The position numbers were made by a program, and so were the translations under genes. From contig OY969556.1 in the NCBI GenBank assembly GCA_963701015.1, positions 3,410,001-3,474,000 on the forward strand: 64,000 nucleotides of DNA, written 5' to 3'. The stretch is from MFD09286-c1 sp963701015. GTDB lineage: Bacteria; Bacteroidota; Bacteroidia; Bacteroidales; DTGW01. The notes beneath the pieces were generated by a model. The model was not told the origin of the DNA, did no database searches, and was given only the letters and a program-made list of their open reading frames with translations. Positions 36,744-45,286 of the stretch are shown one piece after another (the first letter of the stretch is position 1; each line of letters starts with the position of its first letter).

Positions 36744-36923
36744 TTTTTGCACATTCTTAATTTCATCATTGGTTAAATTATATAATTGGTAAATAATTTC
36801 ATTTATTTTTGTCGATATATATAATAGTTTGATGTTCGGCCTACGACTGTGTCACATCATCGCATATGATTCTTGTTCCTTTACCTGATTTTGTACAAAC
36901 CAATGCTTGTTAACCTATATTAT

Positions 36924-37481
36924 TTACCAGGATACAGTATTCCCAAAAATATTGGCTGTTATTGTTGAAGTTAAACGGTTTATACTTACAGTTCCTATGG
37001 TATCAATTTTTCTTACGATATCATTACGTGTAACCGAACCGGTTATATGTATATTATCCGATTGATGATTTAAACTTGTATAATCGCCAGAGAAACTTCC
37101 TGTATATGTGGCAGCGCCGGTTAAAGTTATTTCTGTTGCAAAGCCACTGACATTAGTGACATATTTTATAGAGGTCATATTAAAAGTTAAATCAGTAGTA
37201 GTTATACCATTGTTACTACTATAACCTGTAGTGCCGGTAATAATAACTGTACCACCCATAGGACCATTTGCAGTTAAATTTTGATTCCCGACAGAATGTC
37301 CGGCTAAGTTTTGATTATAAATGTCGTTATAGCACATAACTAATGCATATCCAACTTGCTTATAAAAGTTATCATCACTTATTGTAGATGTTGTTTCATC
37401 TTTTTTACAACTGCTTGTAAGCATAACAAAAATTCCCATTATTATAAATGAGAAAATTAAAAAGTGCGTTTTCTTTTTCAT
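36924..37481 (-). CDS. Secreted lipoprotein of unknown function
   Basis: A 185-residue protein. A signal peptide with lipobox (FVMLTSSC, Cys25) predicts lipidation. The mature part is rich in Thr, Ser, Asn and Gly with alternating beta-strands (GGTVIITGTTGYSSN, TTTDLTFNMTSIKYVTN, ITLTGAATYTGSFSG, DNIHITGSVTRNDI), suggesting a beta-sandwich or barrel. I do not recognise a family. Outer or inner membrane-anchored lipoprotein facing the periplasm. Confidence 0.75.
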   Translation of the reverse strand: MKKKTHFLIFSFIIMGIFVMLTSSCKKDETTSTISDDNFYKQVGYALVMCYNDIYNQNLAGHSVGNQNLTANGPMGGTVIITGTTGYSSNNGITTTDLTFNMTSIKYVTNVSGFATEITLTGAATYTGSFSGDYTSLNHQSDNIHITGSVTRNDIVRKIDTIGTVSINRLTSTITANIFGNTVSW

Positions 37482-38080
37482 GGTTTAATTTTAACCATTA
37501 AAGTTATAAGATTTTTTAAATTATCCTGAACCTTTATTTAAATAATGATTAAAACTCATTTATTTGTTTGGGTAAATTCAATGAACGCTAACTTTCATAG
37601 GCTATGTAAAGCGCTGTATTTACTTGCAATATTTGTCAAGTTGCATAAATATAACAAAAACATAATGAAATTTGCAAAACGATATAACACACATTCTATA
37701 TTAATGAGTTATAAAAAAGAAAATTGTTTTTAAATACTTCTTCTAAATACCCTTAAAATGTAAGAAATTAATTTTTAGCTTATTGGTCAAAATTAAGTGC
37801 CCTATTTTAATAATTATATAAATAACAGTTTCGACAATTTGTTTATAATATTTGAAGTAAATTTATAACAGGTTGTTTTGGTAGTAACTAAAGTTAGAAA
37901 TATTGGTCTTAGAGAGATTGCGGTTAAAAGTGGAAATTCAGATGAATTAAAATTAACGAAGAAATGAATAATAAATGAAAATATTATATTATTTAAACAA
38001 TCAAGGAAATAACAATTTTTGAATACCTGTTCATTTTCATCCTTTCCTAGTTTTTCGAAGACTACTAATTCTGGTTCTTA
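37482..38080. other. Gene-free stretch
   Basis: AT-rich. A 62-codon open frame at 37545-37733 (+) has no homologue-like pattern. A 32-codon stretch around 37880-37968 (+) reads VVTKVRNIGLREIAVKSGN and ends at a stop, but has no start. I see no convincing gene. Confidence 0.4.
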
Positions 38081-38229
38081 TATTTCTACTTTGACAGATT
38101 AACTTACATTGATGATTTTCAGCTTTTTTTACCACGGACCCTAAAGGGTGAAAGCTGAAAATCAACCTGTTCCCTTTAGGGATCAAGGGTAAAAACGGGT
38201 TGATTTTCCAATCTGTCAAAGTAGAAATA
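38081..38229. repeat. Dispersed palindromic element, copy 2 (MITE/REP-like)
   Basis: A 149 bp block with perfect 20 bp terminal inverted repeats (TATTTCTACTTTGACAGATT at 38081-38100, complement at 38210-38229). Inside, GATTTTCAGCTTT (38114-38126) pairs with 38151-38163, and ATCAACCTGTT (38161-38171) pairs with AACGGGTTGAT (38194-38204); CCCTAAAGGG and CCCTTTAGGG also complement each other. The hairpins share arm sequence, so more than one fold is possible. It ends 33 bases before the histidine kinase start. Confidence 0.85.
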
Positions 38230-38262
38230 GAATATATATATTATTGGAACTAAGCTGATAAA

Positions 38263-40431
38263 ATGATTACAATATATGTAATAATACTATCAATTTTGCT
38301 GCAATTGACAGCAGGCTGCCTGGCATTGCTTTTAATAAACAGCACGGGAAGGCAATTATCGTGGGCTTTGATTGCTACGGCAATGATTTTACAAGCTGCT
38401 AGGCGTATATTATTGCTTATTGGATTAATTAACGGTAAAATAGTTAGTTTGCAAGTACAGAATTCAGAATGGGTAGCTCTGGTTATATCAGTTCTTATGG
38501 TAGTTGGTGTGGCTAGTATCCATCAATTTTTTAAAGCAAATTTAAAAAATACTGCAGAACTTAAAATAGCTGAGAAAAACCTTAAAAAGGCTGATGAACG
38601 TTACAGGAAAACACTTGATCAAATGATGGAAGGATGCCAGATAATAGGATTTGACTGGAATTATATTTATATAAATGATGCGGCTGACATTCATAACCAA
38701 CGACCAAAGGAAGAACTACTTGGCAAAAGCTATACACAAATGTGGCCAGGTATTGAAACTACCATGGTTTATAATATTATTAAAAATTGCATGGAAGAGT
38801 GCAAACCACATCATTTTGAAAATGAATTTACTTTCCCTAATGGAACGAAAGGCTGGTTTGACCTGAGCATACAACCATTATCAGTAGGAGTATTTATTTT
38901 ATCTGTTGATATTACGGAGCGAAAACAAATGGAAGCCGCTTTAAAAAAATCAGAAGATTTATTTTCAAAAGCATTTCATGGCAGCCCTGCACCTATGACT
39001 ATAGCAAGACAAACGGATGGAACTTATATTGAAGTAAACGAAAGCTTTCTTCGACTGGTTGAAATGGAACGGAAAGATGTGATTGGGAAAACAGGTATTG
39101 AATTGATCCTGATTGATACCTCCGTAAGAGACAAAATAAGAAATGAATTAAGCAACAAGGATACATTATCGAATATTGAAGTGCAAGCAAAAACAAAATC
39201 GGGCCGGCTACTTAATTTGTTAACGTCAATTGAGAATACTGAACTCTCGGGAGAAGCCTGTACTATAACAACTATGCTTGATATCACAGAACGTAAACTG
39301 GCAGAGGAATCCATACGGCGCCTTGCAGCAATAGTTGAATCATCAAATGATGGTATAATTGGAAAAGATTTAAACGGTACCATTCTCAACTGGAATAAAG
39401 GTGCAGAAAGACTATTTGGGTATTCCGAAAAAGAGATGATTGGATGTTCGATAACAAAATTAATTCCACATGATTTGTTGAAAGAGGAAAAACAAATAAT
39501 AGAAAGTATTAAGCGCAACGAGCCTATCCAGCACTTTGAAACACGCAGGATAAAAAAAGACAAACAACTTATTGATGTTTCGGTTACTATTTCACCTATT
39601 TTGGATATTAAAGGCAATATAGTAGGAGCTTCCAAAGTTGTACGCGACATAACTGAGCGTAAACGTGCTGAAGAAGAGATAAAATTACTTAATTCACAAC
39701 TTGAGACGCGTGTTATCGAACGCACAATGCAACTCGAAAATGCCAATAAAGAATTAGAAGCTTTCAGTTATTCTGTATCGCACGATTTGCGAACGCCGCT
39801 CAGGCATATAAGTACCTTTACAGATAAGTTATCAATAAATTTTGGAACTCAATTACCTGAAAAGGGCAAACACTATTTGGACACAATAGAAGGAGCTGCA
39901 AAAAATATGGGAATTTTAATCGATGATCTATTGCAGTTTTCAAAAACAAGTAGAATAGAGTTGAACAAAAACACTGTGGAAATGAATAGGATAATTGATG
40001 AGTATATGGCTCAAATTAAAGAAACAGTCGAAAATAGACAAATAGAATGGAATGTTCCTTTACTTCCGAATGTATATGCCGATTACAATCTATTACGTGT
40101 TGTTTGGTTTAACCTCCTGGATAATGCAGTAAAATATACTAACACCAGGCAAAAAGCATTGATTAAGTTAAGTTCCACTTCAGAAAATAATGAATATATA
40201 TTTTGTATAACAGATAACGGGGTTGGTTTCGACATGCAATTTGCTTCAAAATTATTTGGAGTCTTCCAACGCTTACATTCCTTAACTGAATTTGAAGGAA
40301 CTGGTATAGGTCTTGCCAATGTACGAAGAATAATTACACGCCATGGTGGAAGAACATGGGCTGAGGCTGAACCAGACAAAGGAGCAAAATTTTATTTTTC
40401 AATACCTAAAAAACAAGAAGTAGAATCATGA
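38263..40431 (+). CDS. Membrane sensor histidine kinase with three PAS domains
   Basis: A 722-residue kinase. Three hydrophobic helices occupy ~1-92. PAS domains lie at ~105-225, ~228-345 and ~348-470, each closing with DITERK. The dimerisation domain has H507 in SVSHDLRTPLRH, a pattern shared with phytochrome-type kinases. The catalytic domain has NLLDNAVKYT (N box), ITDNGVGFDMQFA (G1) and GTGIGLANVRRIITRHGG (G2). There is no receiver. Its stop codon overlaps the ATG of the next response regulator by four bases, so the two are coupled. A palindromic element lies in its leader. The signal is unknown. Confidence 0.92.
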   Translation: MITIYVIILSILLQLTAGCLALLLINSTGRQLSWALIATAMILQAARRILLLIGLINGKIVSLQVQNSEWVALVISVLMVVGVASIHQFFKANLKNTAELKIAEKNLKKADERYRKTLDQMMEGCQIIGFDWNYIYINDAADIHNQRPKEELLGKSYTQMWPGIETTMVYNIIKNCMEECKPHHFENEFTFPNGTKGWFDLSIQPLSVGVFILSVDITERKQMEAALKKSEDLFSKAFHGSPAPMTIARQTDGTYIEVNESFLRLVEMERKDVIGKTGIELILIDTSVRDKIRNELSNKDTLSNIEVQAKTKSGRLLNLLTSIENTELSGEACTITTMLDITERKLAEESIRRLAAIVESSNDGIIGKDLNGTILNWNKGAERLFGYSEKEMIGCSITKLIPHDLLKEEKQIIESIKRNEPIQHFETRRIKKDKQLIDVSVTISPILDIKGNIVGASKVVRDITERKRAEEEIKLLNSQLETRVIERTMQLENANKELEAFSYSVSHDLRTPLRHISTFTDKLSINFGTQLPEKGKHYLDTIEGAAKNMGILIDDLLQFSKTSRIELNKNTVEMNRIIDEYMAQIKETVENRQIEWNVPLLPNVYADYNLLRVVWFNLLDNAVKYTNTRQKALIKLSSTSENNEYIFCITDNGVGFDMQFASKLFGVFQRLHSLTEFEGTGIGLANVRRIITRHGGRTWAEAEPDKGAKFYFSIPKKQEVES

Positions 40432-40856
40432 AAATAAGAACTATTTTACTTGCCGAGGATAATCCTATTGATGCAGAACTCACATTAAGTGCTTTAGCAG
40501 AGTTAAACATTGCAAATAATGTAATAGTTGTTAATGATGGAGTAGAAGTAATAGAATATTTGAAATGCCAGGGAAAATTTAAGGATCGCAATCCTGATCA
40601 TCCGGCGGTAATTTTACTGGATATTAAAATGCCTAAGATTGATGGCATTGAAGTGCTGAAAATGATAAGAAGTGACGTTGCACTTAAAATGATTCCTGTT
40701 GTAATGTTAACTTCTTCAAGGGAAGAACAGGATTTACTCCAAACTTATTTATTAGGCGTAAATGCTTATGTTGTTAAGCCTGTTGATTACAAACAGTTTA
40801 ACGAAGCAGTCAGACAATTGGGTATATTTTGGGTACTTATAAATGAGCTGCCTTAG
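40428..40856 (+). CDS. Single-domain response regulator (Rcp1-like)
   Basis: A 142-residue receiver with acidic residues in ILLAEDNPIDAELTL, phosphoacceptor D65 in VILLDIKMPKIDG, VVMLTSS and the Lys in AYVVKPVDY. The D-N-P-x-D-A and KIDGIEVL spacing is that of the Rcp1/CheY type partner of phytochrome-like kinases. It is translated from an ATGA overlap with the kinase, so this is very likely its cognate. No output domain. Confidence 0.92.
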   Translation: MKIRTILLAEDNPIDAELTLSALAELNIANNVIVVNDGVEVIEYLKCQGKFKDRNPDHPAVILLDIKMPKIDGIEVLKMIRSDVALKMIPVVMLTSSREEQDLLQTYLLGVNAYVVKPVDYKQFNEAVRQLGIFWVLINELP

Positions 40857-40872
40857 AGTTAATTATTAATTT

Positions 40873-42846
40873 ATGGAAAAGAAACCTAATATAGAAATTC
40901 CGTTACGAATTCTTAATTTGGAAGATTCAGTTAACGATTCAGAAATAATAATGGATAAACTCCTTGAGGAAGGTTATTCAATGGAATTTGAAACTGTATC
41001 AACGAAAAATGAATTTATTGACAAAATAAAAGCCTCTAAGTTTGATTTAATTCTATCGGATTATAATTTGCCTCCCTTCTCCGGAGTTGAGGCGCTTAAG
41101 TTGGCTCAGCAAATTTGCCCTGATGTTCCTTTCATCTTTGTTTCTGGAACAATTGGAGATGATATGGCTGTTGAAATGCTTAAATTAGGAGCCTCTGATT
41201 ATGTTTTGAAAAACAAATTATATAAACTTCCTTTAGCAATAAATCGTGCACTTCGAGAGAAACATGAAGAAAAAGCACTCGCATGGGAGCAATTTCTTAT
41301 GTCAGTTCTTATGGATAATCTTCCAGATTATATTTATTTTAAAGATAACAATAGTAAGTTTATTCGCATTAGCAATGCTCTTGCCTGTTTGTTCAAACTA
41401 AATAGTCCCATAGAAGCAGTTGGAAAATCGGACTTTGATTTTTTTACTGAGGAACACGCCCGTCAGGCATTTGAAGATGAACAGAAAATTATGCAAACCG
41501 GGAAAAGAATAACAAAAGAAGAAAGAGAAACCTGGTCAGAAAAAAGTAATACATGGGTGTCAACAATTAAATTGCCATTACGAGATAAAGAGGGCAATAT
41601 AATTGGTACTTTTGGTTTATCAATGGATATTACTTCACGTAAATTGGCTGAAATTGAACTTAAAGAAAAGACCGAAACTATTGAAGCCCAAAATGAAGAA
41701 TTACTTATCGCCAAAGTAAAAGCCGAAGAAAGCGACCAGCTTAAAACAGCCTTTTTGCATAATATTTCTCACGAAATACGTACACCTATGAATGCAATTA
41801 TAGGTTTTTCGGAATTTTTAAACGATCCTGAATTGATTCCGGAAAAACGTAAAAACTTTACTGATATAATAGTTAAAAACTGCAATCAATTGCTTTCTAT
41901 CATTTCTGACATTATAAGTATTGCAACAATAGAAGCTGGCCAGGAAAAAGTAAAAGAAAAAGAAATTGATCTTAATGCTATATTATTAACGCTTTACCAA
42001 CAATTTTTGCTAAAAGTTAAAAAGAAGAATATTAGCTTAAATCTTGCTCCATTTTTGTTAAAAGATGGATTGCATATAATATCAGATGAAACAAAACTTA
42101 TTCAAATACTTACTAACCTTATTGACAATGCACTTAAATTTACCAATAAAGGTTATATTAATTTTGGTTATACAATAAAAGATAAGGAAATTGAATTATT
42201 TGTAGAAGATACAGGAATTGGGATTCCAGCAGAAATGCACGAAGAAATATTCAAACGTTTTCGTCAGGTTGAAACTACAATTGCACGACAATATGGAGGT
42301 TCAGGATTGGGCTTATCCATTTCAAAAGCCTATGTTGAACTAATGAACGGAAAAATGTGGTTAAACTCTGAATTAGAAAAAGGCACAACATTTTATTTTA
42401 CCATTCCCTATAAAATAAATCCAAAAAATTCCGTATCAGAAACGCAACATATTAATGGTTTAAAATTAGAAACCGTGCGTTCAACTTCCATTTTAATAGC
42501 CGAAGATGAAGAGTCAAATTTCATGCTTTTGTTAGAAATGTTATCCGGATTAAATATAAATATACTTAAAGCATCAAACGGATTAGAAGCCGTAGAAATA
42601 TGCAAATCGAATGAACCTATAGATTTGGTACTGATGGATATTAAAATGCCAGTTATGGATGGTTATGAAGCTACGAAGGAAATAAAGAAATTGAGAGCAA
42701 ACCTTCCAATAATAGCACAAACAGCATTTTCAACAAATGATGATAAAAATAAAGCTTTATTGGCTGGATGCATTGATTTTATAAGTAAACCATTTAATCA
42801 GGCAATTTTAATTACAAAAATAAATGAACATCTTCATAAAGAATAA
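40873..42846 (+). CDS. Hybrid histidine kinase: REC-PAS-HisKA-HATPase-REC
   Basis: A 657-residue cytoplasmic kinase. N-terminal receiver ~12-130 with D63 in LILSDYNLP and K in DYVLKNKLY. PAS ~140-262 (YIYFKDNNSKFIRISNALA to MDITSRKLAE). Coiled coil ~265-290. H300 in NISHEIRTPMNA. ATPase ~395-515 with NLIDNALKFT, VEDTGIGIP and GGSGLGLSISKAY. C-terminal receiver ~535-655 with D589 in LVLMDIKMPVMDG and K in DFISKPFN. It starts 16 bp after the response regulator and is likely the third gene of the operon. Its PAS region is nearly identical in DNA to the one in the gene at 55565-58012. Confidence 0.92.
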   Translation: MEKKPNIEIPLRILNLEDSVNDSEIIMDKLLEEGYSMEFETVSTKNEFIDKIKASKFDLILSDYNLPPFSGVEALKLAQQICPDVPFIFVSGTIGDDMAVEMLKLGASDYVLKNKLYKLPLAINRALREKHEEKALAWEQFLMSVLMDNLPDYIYFKDNNSKFIRISNALACLFKLNSPIEAVGKSDFDFFTEEHARQAFEDEQKIMQTGKRITKEERETWSEKSNTWVSTIKLPLRDKEGNIIGTFGLSMDITSRKLAEIELKEKTETIEAQNEELLIAKVKAEESDQLKTAFLHNISHEIRTPMNAIIGFSEFLNDPELIPEKRKNFTDIIVKNCNQLLSIISDIISIATIEAGQEKVKEKEIDLNAILLTLYQQFLLKVKKKNISLNLAPFLLKDGLHIISDETKLIQILTNLIDNALKFTNKGYINFGYTIKDKEIELFVEDTGIGIPAEMHEEIFKRFRQVETTIARQYGGSGLGLSISKAYVELMNGKMWLNSELEKGTTFYFTIPYKINPKNSVSETQHINGLKLETVRSTSILIAEDEESNFMLLLEMLSGLNINILKASNGLEAVEICKSNEPIDLVLMDIKMPVMDGYEATKEIKKLRANLPIIAQTAFSTNDDKNKALLAGCIDFISKPFNQAILITKINEHLHKE

Positions 42847-42915
42847 AAGCTAAATCATTAAATTTAAGATTATTTCAGTTTTCATATTTGCAGCTTTTAC
42901 TGACTTGTACTATTA

Positions 42916-43057
42916 AGAGACTGTCTTTAATGTTGGTATTTTAAAGAAGCATAAACCTGCCAGGTTTTTACCAAACAGAATGTCAGGAATTTGAAGAATT
43001 GTAAGTCATTAATAAATACAAACCTGGCAGGTTTTTCCGACTTTAAAGACAAACTCT
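42916..43057. repeat. Palindromic element, second family
   Basis: AGAGACTGTCTTTAA (42916-42930) and TTTAAAGACAAACTCT (43042-43057) are imperfect terminal inverted repeats. Inside them AAACCTGCCAGGTTTTT (42953-42969) and AAACCTGGCAGGTTTTT (43020-43036) are complementary in their 14-base core. The motif AACCTGCCAGGTT is itself palindromic. A non-coding 142 bp block between two genes. Confidence 0.75.
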
Positions 43058-43137
43058 ATTTATTTAAAACTTGTATAACTGTTTATAAATATTGTATTAA
43101 TATCTCTAAAAATATTATAAGTAGTAATTGATTAAAA

Positions 43138-44298
43138 ATGAGATTGTATTTACTATTATATTGCTTATTTATTCATATCTTTTTTTTGTTTTCTAGCTTA
43201 CAATTAGAATCACAAAATTTAGTGCCCAACCCGTCATTTGAAAATTTTGTTAATTTCGATTCAACACAAAGCAAAGGTTGGCATAAGGTACAAAGTTCCG
43301 ACTCGCCAGATTATTTTAATTTAGGAAATCAGCCCTATAATAATATTTTTAACCAATATATTGGAGGAGTTAAACCTATATATGGCGAAGCTTATACGGG
43401 AATTTTTTGCTACAGGATAAACCCCAGCCGAAGAATTAAAAATATAAGAGAATATATTGAAACCCCATTAATCCACACGCTCAAGAAAGACTGCCTGTAT
43501 AAAATTGAAATATCACTTTGCCTTGATGGAGAATCAAATATTGCAATTAAAAATTTCGGGATATATTTTTCAAACGCATCCAGTGTACAGGTCAAAGAGA
43601 TTGGCTTATTAAACATTGCTCCTCAAGTGAAATTTGATTCAACATATATTGATAATACTGATAGATGGATAAGCTTACATTCATTGTATAAAGCTATTGG
43701 AATTGAAAATTATATTGTTTTGGGAAATTTTATGAATGACAAATATACCTCAACCAAAACAATGAATCCAATTAAGGAGAATGGTAAAATTGAAAAGTGG
43801 AAACTAAATAAAAATGAAAAAGCTGCTTATTATTATATTGACAATGTTGTTGTTGAAAAAATGAAAGTAAATACAACTATTCCAGATATTGCCACCAAAA
43901 CTCCAGTAAATATTAATAATGATTCGTTATATGACATTAATGCAATTAAAGTTGATTCTTCCATTATAATTAAAAATGTGAATTTTGAATATAATAAAAG
44001 TGAGTTATTGCCCTCATCATATAACGAACTAAACAGGTTATATCAGTTACTAGCCGCTTACCCAAATATTCGTATTAAACTCGAAGGATATACTGATAGT
44101 ATAGGCGGACATAATTTTAACCTTCAACTTTCAATTAAAAGAGTTGAATCGGTGTTTCATTATTTAACCAGTAAAGGGATAAACGCCAGTAGAATTGAAT
44201 ATGCCGGTTATGGTTCGTCGTTCCCGCTAAGTTCAAACCAAACTGAAGAAGGAAGAGAAAAAAACAGAAGGGTAACCTTTAAAATTATCCAAAAATAA
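43138..44298 (+). CDS. OmpA family protein
   Basis: A 386-residue secreted protein. Signal peptide (LYCLFIHIFFLFSSLQLESQ), then an N-terminal region NLVPNPSFENF, typical of a carbohydrate-binding-like beta-sandwich at the head of T9SS-associated proteins. The C-terminal ~115 residues are an OmpA-like peptidoglycan-binding domain: IKNVNFEYNKSELLPSSY, IKLEGYTDSIGG and GREKNRRVTF. It should tie the outer membrane complex to the wall. It is the first of three abutting genes, an OmpA/PorP/type B protein set. Confidence 0.9.
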   Translation: MRLYLLLYCLFIHIFFLFSSLQLESQNLVPNPSFENFVNFDSTQSKGWHKVQSSDSPDYFNLGNQPYNNIFNQYIGGVKPIYGEAYTGIFCYRINPSRRIKNIREYIETPLIHTLKKDCLYKIEISLCLDGESNIAIKNFGIYFSNASSVQVKEIGLLNIAPQVKFDSTYIDNTDRWISLHSLYKAIGIENYIVLGNFMNDKYTSTKTMNPIKENGKIEKWKLNKNEKAAYYYIDNVVVEKMKVNTTIPDIATKTPVNINNDSLYDINAIKVDSSIIIKNVNFEYNKSELLPSSYNELNRLYQLLAAYPNIRIKLEGYTDSIGGHNFNLQLSIKRVESVFHYLTSKGINASRIEYAGYGSSFPLSSNQTEEGREKNRRVTFKIIQK

Positions 44299-44308
44299 AA
44301 AGGAAACG

Positions 44309-45286
44309 TTGAAAGCGAAATTAAAAATCGGCATTTCCCTATTTATACTTATAGGTAACTTATGTTTATACTCACAGGAGAGCTCAATATTTAAGAATGA
44401 TTATCTTGATCCTTTTATTACTAATCCGGCTTGCACAGGAGCTGAGAATTATCCTGTAGCCCATTTGTCATCTGAAAAGCAATGGTTAGGATTTGCAGGT
44501 TCGCCCAGTACACTTTTATTGTCGGGCAATATGCGATTGGGCAATTATGATAAATATAATCCCAAAGATTTGTTATATAATCCGCCTGCAAATTTAAAAG
44601 ACCGTATTGGTATAGGTGCTGCAATATTTAAAGATAGTAATGGCCCATTAGCAAATACAGGAGGAATAGTGTCATTTGGCTATCATTTAAATACGAATGA
44701 AAATGCGAAGTTATCATTTGGTATGTCCATAATTATTGTAGATTATTCAATAAATACAACAATTTTAAAAACTGACCAAAGCAATGATTACTTTTTATAT
44801 AACGGGGCAAACAACAGCTTTAAAACTAATTTTAGTACAGGGGTTTATTATCATAATAATATCTTTTTTACTGGTTTATCAATTAATAAATTTTTACCAG
44901 GAATTTCAAATATAAATGAACAGACAATTGAATTACCCAGCTACTTCCTCATGGGCGGTTATAAATTCTATAATAACAATATAATTAATTTTGAACCTTC
45001 TATAGAAATTAAAGAACTGGGAAATGAAAACACTATAATTGATATCCATGCTAAACTTTATCTTAAAAAATTAAACTGGATTGCAATTTCGTTTAATACT
45101 AAGCAACAGATGAGTATTCTTATAGGTTTAAGATTATATAAAATGCTATATATAGGATACAATTATGGTTATTCATTAGGAAATATAGCAAACTATAACT
45201 ATGGCAGCCAGGAAATTTCGCTTGGGATAAATTTGGGACTAATTGGTTTAGACGGTATTAAAAATATAGAAAATAATTCGAAATAA
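44309..45286 (+). CDS. PorP/SprF family type IX secretion outer membrane protein
   Basis: A 325-residue protein. It starts at TTG 44309, 10 bp after the OmpA gene, with an AAGGA Shine-Dalgarno-like sequence about 5 bases before it, and the next residues form a signal peptide (KIGISLFILIGNLCLYSQ). The body reads SIFKNDYLDPFITNPACTGAENYPVAHLSS and a repeating beta-barrel pattern (IGIGAAIFKDSNGPL, GIVSFGYHL, KLSFGMSIIIVDYS), the mark of the PorP/SprF family (TIGR03519 type). SprF proteins assist surface delivery of type B T9SS substrates such as SprB. The next gene encodes one, abutting directly. Confidence 0.88.
   Translation: MKAKLKIGISLFILIGNLCLYSQESSIFKNDYLDPFITNPACTGAENYPVAHLSSEKQWLGFAGSPSTLLLSGNMRLGNYDKYNPKDLLYNPPANLKDRIGIGAAIFKDSNGPLANTGGIVSFGYHLNTNENAKLSFGMSIIIVDYSINTTILKTDQSNDYFLYNGANNSFKTNFSTGVYYHNNIFFTGLSINKFLPGISNINEQTIELPSYFLMGGYKFYNNNIINFEPSIEIKELGNENTIIDIHAKLYLKKLNWIAISFNTKQQMSILIGLRLYKMLYIGYNYGYSLGNIANYNYGSQEISLGINLGLIGLDGIKNIENNSK

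Noticed and set aside
37545..37733. 62-codon plus-strand frame
   Set aside because: AT-rich, no signal, no family pattern and no operon partner.
38037..38219. 60-codon minus-strand frame
   Set aside because: Lies within the palindromic element copy 2; same artefact.
39024..39746. 240-codon minus-strand frame inside the PAS kinase
   Set aside because: Long antisense frame, but the plus strand carries an unbroken kinase with conserved motifs; the frame is Ser-rich noise.
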